A stretch of 64,000 nucleotides of DNA from positions 687,001-751,000 of the forward strand of contig NC_084894.1 in assembly GCF_958979055.1 (NCBI RefSeq), read 5' to 3'. Numbering within the stretch: the first letter of the stretch is position 1; each line of letters starts with the position of its first letter. Of the stretch, positions 57,525 to 64,000 are shown piece by piece. The position numbers and the translations under genes are program-made. The notes under the pieces are model-generated. The model saw only the letters and a list, made by a program, of their open reading frames with translations, made no database searches and was not told where the DNA came from. The stretch comes from Alnus glutinosa (lineage: Eukaryota; Streptophyta; Magnoliopsida; Fagales; Betulaceae).

Positions 57525-60500
57525 ATGTGTTCAACGTTTTCCCCTGCTGCTACACCTTGCATCAGTGTGAGCAATGGCAAGTTCCCATCTCGAAAATCAA
57601 CAGTTACAAGAGCTGAAGTGACCGTGGCTCCCCAGAACAGAAGCACATGCACTTTCCCTGCATTGTTAAAACATGGCGCCATTTCTCTTGCTGATTTACA
57701 TGTACAGCAAATTGTAGAAAGGCAGTCTCAGAATAACAAGTCAGGGAGGGGGAGGGGGAGGGAAGATCCTCGTAAAAAGCCACAGTTCCAACCTATGTTT
57801 CTTGAAGAAGCATATGAAAGTTGCAGGAATATTTGTGCAGAATATGCCAAGACCTTCTATCTAGGTCCACCTTCATTTCCCTTCTTTCATCAGTTTGACA
57901 AGTTTATCCAATATATTTATCAAGTATTGAATTCTAACTTACTAGAATTTATATCATCAAATATTATCTCAAATGATTCAATGATCCTCTTATTGTTAAG
58001 TTATTGATTAGGTGATTAAATTTATCTCTTCTCATAGGCTTAAGCTTTTGGGATAATTGGCAATTTAACATAGTATCAGAGCCAAAGGTTCTCGAGTTCG
58101 AACATTGACTCCGTCATTTACCCCTCATTTCAATTAAATATTTTACGGTTGGGCCATAACTATTAAAAGGTAGTTTGAGCCCACAAGTAAGGGGGAGTGT
58201 TAAGTTATTGATTAAGTAATTAAATTTATATTTTCCTATTAGCTTAAATTCTTAAGATAAGTGGTAATTTAACACCCATCACTTATGAAAGTCAGATATA
58301 CAGCAAACAAAATCCATTCATGTATTTGTGTGTGTGAGTGCCTCACGCAGATTCTTGTCAGTTTCAATTACTGAACATGTCATCCAAACTTCTTCACCAT
58401 CGTTGCCTTCAAATCTAGACAGTGGTTTTTAGTTTTATTGAAGCTGTGTGAGTTTCTATATTAAGGTTTGGTAAGCTCTCTTAATGCAGGAACTTTGCTA
58501 ATGACGGAGGAGCGGCAGAAAGCTATATGGGCAATATATGGTAAGACATTGATTTTCAACCAAATATAAGCAAATATAGCTCCTTAGTAATATCAAACAT
58601 GTGCATAAGAAAGTCTTTCTTCTCAGTTTGGTGACTTGGTTCTCTACAGTTTGGTGCCGGAGAACAGATGAACTGGTCGATGGCCCTAATGCCGGTTATA
58701 TGAGCCCTACGGTTCTTGATAGGTGGGAAGAGAGACTGCAAGACATTTTTTATGGACGCCCTTATGACATGCACGATGCTGCACTAGCCGATACTGTTTT
58801 CAAGTTCCCTTTAGACATCAAGGTGCTTAAGATGTCTGCCTTCTAATCCTTCTGCATTTGTTGAGATCGAATTCTTAGAGCTTGTTTGGGATTGTGTTGG
58901 AAAGTAAAAGCTTTTATATTCGAAAAGAGTTTTGGAGAAAAATCTTCATTTTCAAGCTTTTTCCAAAAGTGTGTTTTGGCATTTTTTAGAGCAAAAAAAT
59001 CAAAAAAAAGTGCTTTTTGAGTTCTTTACCAAATAGACAAATTTTTGCTTTACACAGCTTTATAAGTACCAATTAAAAATACTTTTCAAGCTCTTTAACG
59101 CAATACCAAACATGCCCTTAGTGCACTGGCCATACTGCTTTCAAGTTCCTTTATAAAATATCATTTTCCTAGTGCATTGCTTGTAATAAAACAAACCTTT
59201 TATTAATAGTTTCTTCTGAAACTTCATGCCTCCCATTATGTTCATTAATATAATTTCTTAAAAAATTGCACAGCTTGTTTCACTTGATATATACAATCTT
59301 TCTTTTGTAAATCATAGCCATTTAGGGACATGATCGAAGGAATGAGAATGGATACAAGGAAATGCCGCTATGAGAACTTTGAAGAGCTTTACCTGTACTG
59401 CTACTATGTGGCTGGAACTGTTGGCCTAATGAGTGTTCCAGTGATGGGAATTGCACCAGATTCTCTGGTTTCTGCTCAAAGTGTATATAATGCAGCACTC
59501 TACTTGGGTATCGGAAACCAGCTGACCAACATTCTCAGAGATGTAGGAGAGGAGTAAGTTCTAACTACTTTACTTCGCTCCCCATTCAATCAATTAATCT
59601 CTTTTTCCAACCTTTTTCTACTTTCTTATTTCAGTGCTTCAAGAGGAAGAGTCTATCTTCCCCAAGATGAGCTTGCACAGTTTGGACTATGTGACAATGA
59701 TGTCTTCTCAGGAAAAGTCACTGATAGATGGAGAGAGTTCATGAAAGAGCAGATTACAAGGGCAAGGTTCTATTTCAACCTGGCAGAGGTGGGAGCTTCT
59801 CAGCTCGACAAGGATAGTCGTTGGCCAGTATGTACCTCCTTTCTTTTAGACTCCATTGGGATTATAACTTCTGACTCTTCCTTGCATTAAAGTCTAAAGC
59901 ACAATCCCACATCTAAAATTGGAATACCATTAGATTAAAAATTGAAATTCTAAAACATTCTTGAAACTGTAAGAATCCATTCATGTCATCAAGTAGATCA
60001 TCTTAAATGCTAGAAGAAGAAGAAAATGTCAATATAAATATAATGAAAGTAACACAGAAACATCTATTTATGTTATGTGCTCGTGTGTGATGGGTGTGAT
60101 ATGGGTAGTGAAAGAAGATCTTTCTTCTAGGTAAGGAAATAGTAATGGCGTTTGTGTAGGTGTAATTCGAGAAATCTTAGGTCTTTATGGTAGAGTATAA
60201 ATAAAGACAGAACAAACCTAATTTTATCTTCTAAGATTACTTATATATTGTCCCTTAAGACTCCTAACATGATGAAAGATAACGTAATAAAAGATTACAA
60301 AGATAAGATAACCCTAAACAGTAGACTTTTGCAAACGTTGAGCCTATGGTTGTCTTCTAATACACCCAAATTCAAGAAACCCGCTTCTAAGTCAAGTCAT
60401 TGCTCGAGATGTTCCAAGCTTTGTTCAAATTAACATGGTTGGCTCTGATACCAATTGTTGGTATGGTTTGTGGCTATGATACCATTGAAAAGTAAACCAA

Positions 60501-60736
60501 GGTGTATGGATCAAGTGTTCTAGACATGGTTTTGCAGATGTTGATGGCTATGGTTTGTGGTGATTTTGCAGGTATGGTCATCCTTATTATTGTATCGTAT
60601 GATCTTGGATTCAATTGAGAGCAACAATTACGATAACTTGACAAAGCGAGCTTATGTTGGAAGGACTAAGAAAATTCTCATGTTGCCTCTAGCATACACA
60701 AGATCTCTATCAACGCCTAGCTTGATCTCTAACTAA
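57525..60736 (+). CDS. PSY: Phytoene synthase (complete, six exons)
   Basis: Condenses two geranylgeranyl diphosphates to 15-cis-phytoene, the entry step of carotenoid synthesis in plastids. Exons 57525-57864, 58490-58540, 58650-58822, 59318-59553, 59635-59827, 60572-60736; the internal lengths 51, 173, 236 and 193 are the classic PSY pattern. Total 385 residues. The first 60-70 residues look like a transit peptide. Both Asp-rich motifs are present: [12 protein letters not shown] and [19 protein letters not shown]. Other family blocks: [55 protein letters not shown]. The last exon is divergent ([20 protein letters not shown] then [20 protein letters not shown]), which could mean a PSY3-type gene linked to stress or root apocarotenoids; this is inference. 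Intron 1 holds a TRIM, intron 3 a MITE, intron 5 an LTR-element fragment. Confidence 0.94.
57994..58281 (+). mobile_element. TRIM element in intron 1 of phytoene synthase
   Basis: Terminal direct repeats of 77 bp (57994-58070 and 58198-58274, TGTTAAGTTATTGATTARGT...TTTAACA). The first is followed at once by TAGTATCAGAGCC (primer-binding site). A purine tract AAGTAAGGGGGAG precedes the second. A 5-bp duplication CTTAT flanks the element (57989-57993 and 58282-58286). Encodes nothing. A small, well-kept fossil of LTR-retrotransposon kin. Confidence 0.85.
58878..59117. mobile_element. hAT-like MITE in intron 3 of phytoene synthase
   Basis: Inverted ends GAGCTTGTTTGG and CCAAACATGCCC, A/T-rich body with repeated CTTTTT/AAAAG words, about 240 bp. 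Target duplication not clear. Different interior from the other GTTTGG-ended MITEs in the window. Confidence 0.5.
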
Positions 60737-61102
60737 TTATGTGTAACATCTTTGAAGTTGTATTGAATCATCATAATTTTGCCTTACATCCATTGTGTGA
60801 AGGCCTGTATATTTATTGAGCAATTCTAAAAGTTCTTCAATGTATTGCTCTCATGTCCCTATGTGGCCATTAAAATCACAATTTAATCAAAATTTAATAG
60901 CATTATTCAGAGTTTGTACACAAATGATAAGATGTACAATGAATAAACAATAAAACAACCATAGATGATCTGTTATGATTGATTTTATCTCTAAATCTAT
61001 CTTCTTCTTGTCTTTCGAATGTTGTTGCTTTCTATCTTGAAGTCGTTCTGTTTTATCACTTGTTGCTTGTTATCTTGATGAGGATTAATATTATTCTTAA
61101 CA
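60060..61102 (-). mobile_element. Copia-type LTR-retrotransposon fragments in and after the last PSY intron
   Basis: At about 60,437 the minus strand has TTGGTATCAGAGCC (primer-binding site) in intron 5. At 61,099-61,110 it has TTGAGGGGGCGTGTTAAG, the usual join of polypurine tract and LTR start. The two pieces lie on either side of the last PSY exon and may be separate insertions. No coding domain seen. A fossil; limits uncertain. Confidence 0.4.
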
Positions 61103-61923
61103 CGCCCCCTCAAATTCAAAGGAGTAAAACAACTTTGAGCTTATTGCTAAATTGTATAAGCTCTCCTTTTCTATAATACAATAATCACAAGAATTTTGCA
61201 GGCTAAAAAGGGTGTTTTAAAATAAAATCACAATTTAAAAACGTACAATTGTAAAGGCCGAACCACAATTTTACTAAAAAGGGTATTACGCATATTTTAA
61301 AATTGTGTTTTGAAATCACTATTTTGAAACCGCTAAATCAAACTGGCATTAAATCCAAGACCTCAATACATTTTCATTGGTTTACTTCTCATCTCATATG
61401 TAATCTTCAAAAAGCATAATCCAGTGAAGATAGGGGCGTTAAAAAGAGAAGAAAAATAGAATAACAGAAAGTAACTACTCTTAGAATGTTCAATTACGAG
61501 TACTCAAAATACAAGAGGAAATCACCTATTGAAGAAAACATTTAATGCAGACTAACAGGAAAATTTATAAAAACACCCATTATAAGAAAAGTTTACTCAT
61601 CATCCCTCTACAGAACCTTAACCAAAACCACCATCCTTCTACAGAAAAGAGGGGAAAAAATGGGGACAAAAGAAACGGGAAAATCAGTGCTAAAAAAAAA
61701 AAGATGCCATATTGTTCACTGGAATTGGTACATATGCTGCTTCGGCGTCACCAGCTCTGCTTCTTCCTCTCCGGAAACTGAAAGCATAATCAAATGAGTA
61801 ATCACAGTAAACCTCACCTGCACATTTTACATGTTTTTCACCTCCCAACCACCATAGAACCCCTCAACATAAACTAGCTAGCAGGCACTAGCCACAGCCA
61901 ACTCAGCAACTACTTGAGCTGCA
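61103..61923. other. Intergenic between PSY and PP2A
   Basis: AT-rich. From about 61,700 it is probably the 3' untranslated region of the PP2A gene. No other gene seen. Confidence 0.4.
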
Positions 61924-63604
61924 TCATAGGAAGTAATCAGGCGTTCTCCGGGTTACATCAGGTTCTCCCCTCCTTGGAGCAGGCTCAAACTGCACCCAGA
62001 CAGTTTTCGAGCTGGTGTCAAAAACTACGCATGTATTGTGTTGCAAGAATGATGGTCCAAGGGCAGAAGTGGGGTGAGTATGTTTAGAGAAAGAGAGAGA
62101 GAAAGAAGCTACCTGAATGAATGTGTGGCCCTTGCAGTCATCAACTTCCAGGATGGATGCCATGTTTCCACAGCGATAACAATAATTAGGTGCACTAAAT
62201 ATGGTAACCACTTTTTGTTCCTGTAGCAAGCAGTGCACATTGAGGACAAAAACTGACCAACCCAAATAAAAAAAAAAAAAAACAGATCAAACAAAGCCTC
62301 AAAATAGAGCTAAGTACTTACGTGACCCCAGTTATATCCCTCCATAACCAGCTGGTGAGCTCTTGCAATCAACTTTAGGTTATTAGTTTGGTTAAACTGC
62401 TCAGATATGTCCTGTGAAATTACAAGCAAACTGATCAATAAATCTTATAAAAATACAAGCAAACAGATCAACAGAGCTTGACATTAAGTGGGATAGTTAG
62501 ATTTAACCAAAAACAGAAGATAACCCACCTGGCCAAACGTGTATCCAGCACCCCTGGGTGAGATACCCCAACCACAACGATCATCTGGGTCAGACCATAA
62601 AAGATCACACATTGGGCCCTCATGAGGAACTTCTTGAACACGGTCAAAATTACGAATGTTATCAAGGGTTTCAATGGAAGGGGACAATCCACCATGCAGG
62701 CAAAATATTTCAGATTCAACCTTCAAAAGAGAATAAAAGGTTCAGATATGAGTAATGTATCATTATTAAAAATCAACACCCCAGAACATCAACAGTTACA
62801 TATTACTGCAATGTATATAACATTATTGATCTCTGAACTAAGATATTAAAAAACTGATAGACAGTCCTCAACCACAGCTCAACCAGAATGCAGAATTAAG
62901 ATGCAGAAGCAGAAATTTGATACATAGTGCAAGTTTTGAAGCAGTGACAGGCTCTGATAAAAAAATAAAATAAAATAAACCAAATTCTTTAGCATAGTAT
63001 GAAATCCACCCGACAACCATACAAGTTTAATGCAACGTATGCTCTTTCGAAAAAAAAGTTGATCAGGTAATCAATGCTCTTTTGTATGATAACAGTTTGC
63101 GCTCATGCTTTAACACAGCACTACTAGTAGGGGAAGTGCACAAATAGCAATGCAACTGGCTATGGGGGTGGGCTGACCAGTGTGAGAATTGTTGAATCAT
63201 GCTGGCAATGTTGATAATGGTGCGTTATTGATGACAAGGTTGCAAGAAGGCAGCTATAAATTTTTCAAAGACAACATTTGCATCAATCCTTCTCAAAAGA
63301 AATTATTCATCACCTATTCCATTCTGGCTCAACAAAGCCTCATCATAGCCTTTGGAAGCAGCTACATATAAATGGTTCCTTACAATGTTTCTAGGTTGTT
63401 CTTCTTCCTTATGTACCAAAAGAAAGATGCTGATGGCTTTGTACACTACAAACTCGGATGAAACAGATGCAGGACAGCATTACCCTACAACAAGCGTTTA
63501 AAGCATCAAGGAAATAGAAATATATAAAAATACTAACCAATGCTGTCAGCGGAAAATAGTCAAACAAATCTGTAAAGATCTTCCAAACATTGGCGTTACC
63601 ATAC
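61924..63604 (-). CDS. PP2A: Serine/threonine protein phosphatase 2A catalytic subunit (3' five exons; 5' part beyond the right edge)
   Basis: Minus-strand exons 63604-63538, 62720-62529, 62411-62322, 62220-62113 and 61989-61924 encode the last 159 residues without a break. Visible: [40 protein letters not shown] with a metal-ligand His, [37 protein letters not shown] with another metal-ligand His, [15 protein letters not shown], and the invariant C-terminal TRRTPDYFL, where the Leu is carboxymethylated and the Tyr is a regulatory site. This is the catalytic C subunit of the trimeric PP2A holoenzyme in cytosol and nucleus. By exon pattern it fits the plant PP2A-1 to -5 group; the exact member cannot be told from this part. 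No defect seen. Confidence 0.95.
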
Positions 63605-64000
63605 CTGAAAACAAACCAACAACAGATTACCTCTACAGACAACCGGAAATGATATTGATAACCAAATTAAAGAGGGCAGACCGTAAGAGCAGGAGTAGAA
63701 TGTACATACGAGACTAGCAGCACATCTCAAAGGCAAAATAGATCTAAAATATTTTCCATAAAAAAATATACTCCACAAACTAAAGTAAATTTTGAGTTGT
63801 TCAATTTAATTTTAGTCAGTAGTTATTAACAAAGCATGATGCACTTGTCCTTAATTTGCCACACTGACATTGGCTCACATGTTAGTTATTTGACACAATT
63901 CAAATACACCAGCATTGCATTGGTATACACACGAGAAGTACCAAAAAGCTCACATTACATTGTTCAATTTCATGGCATGGATGTAAACAGATTGACACCA
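63605..64000 (-). other. PP2A intron at the right edge
   Basis: Sequence upstream of the 63,604 acceptor; no further PP2A exon is recognisable before the end of the window. Confidence 0.6.

Noticed and set aside
27258-58281. A biosynthetic gene cluster linking F6'H, PSY, AAE and PUT genes
   Set aside because: The genes belong to unrelated pathways and compartments, with no shared regulation visible; proximity alone is not evidence.

Overview
This is a stretch of plant nuclear DNA, most likely from a woody eudicot. The reasons are GT-AG introns, very AT-rich intergenic DNA, many plant-type transposons, and genes for peroxisomal acyl activation, coumarins, carotenoids and polyamine transport. 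I cannot name the species from the sequence. Exon joins were made by eye. They are convincing because each joined CDS is a whole number of codons and matches the usual length of its family.

Layout. (1) 1-26,528, + strand: two tandem AAE17/18-type acyl-activating enzyme genes. The first enters from the left edge with its last 10 exons visible. The second is complete (14 exons, 727 codons plus stop), and its 7.2-kb first intron holds a triple tandem repeat, a hAT-type transposon carrying a piece of a BIG ARF-GEF gene, and a 4.5-kb solo LTR. A truncated LINE with perfect target-site duplications lies between the two genes. (2) 27,951-29,806, - strand: a complete two-exon 2-oxoglutarate dioxygenase of the feruloyl-CoA 6'-hydroxylase type. 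(3) 32,889-33,304, + strand: a 63-residue single-pass membrane microprotein resembling the complex III assembly factor Brawnin/UQCC6. (4) 36,791-37,891, - strand: an intronless F-box/kelch gene of the KMD/KFB type. (5) 42,275-48,230, - strand: two tandem polyamine-transporter (PUT) genes, one with an intron and one without. (6) 53,044-57,052: two identical tRNA-Gly(UCC) genes bracketing a predicted plastid membrane protein with a PLAT-like domain. (7) 57,525-60,736, + strand: a complete six-exon phytoene synthase. (8) 61,924 to beyond the right edge, - strand: the last five coding exons of a PP2A catalytic subunit.

The genes do not form a pathway cluster; this is an ordinary gene neighbourhood shaped by tandem duplication and transposition. 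Because the two AAE copies share intron sequence, each acts as an empty-site control for the other. That shows that a LINE and a TRIM element entered copy 2, and an LTR-element remnant entered copy 1, after the duplication. The most interesting items are the gene-capturing hAT element, a small TRIM family (three copies), the Brawnin-like microprotein, and the changed pocket region in AAE copy 1. I found no clearly new multi-gene system.
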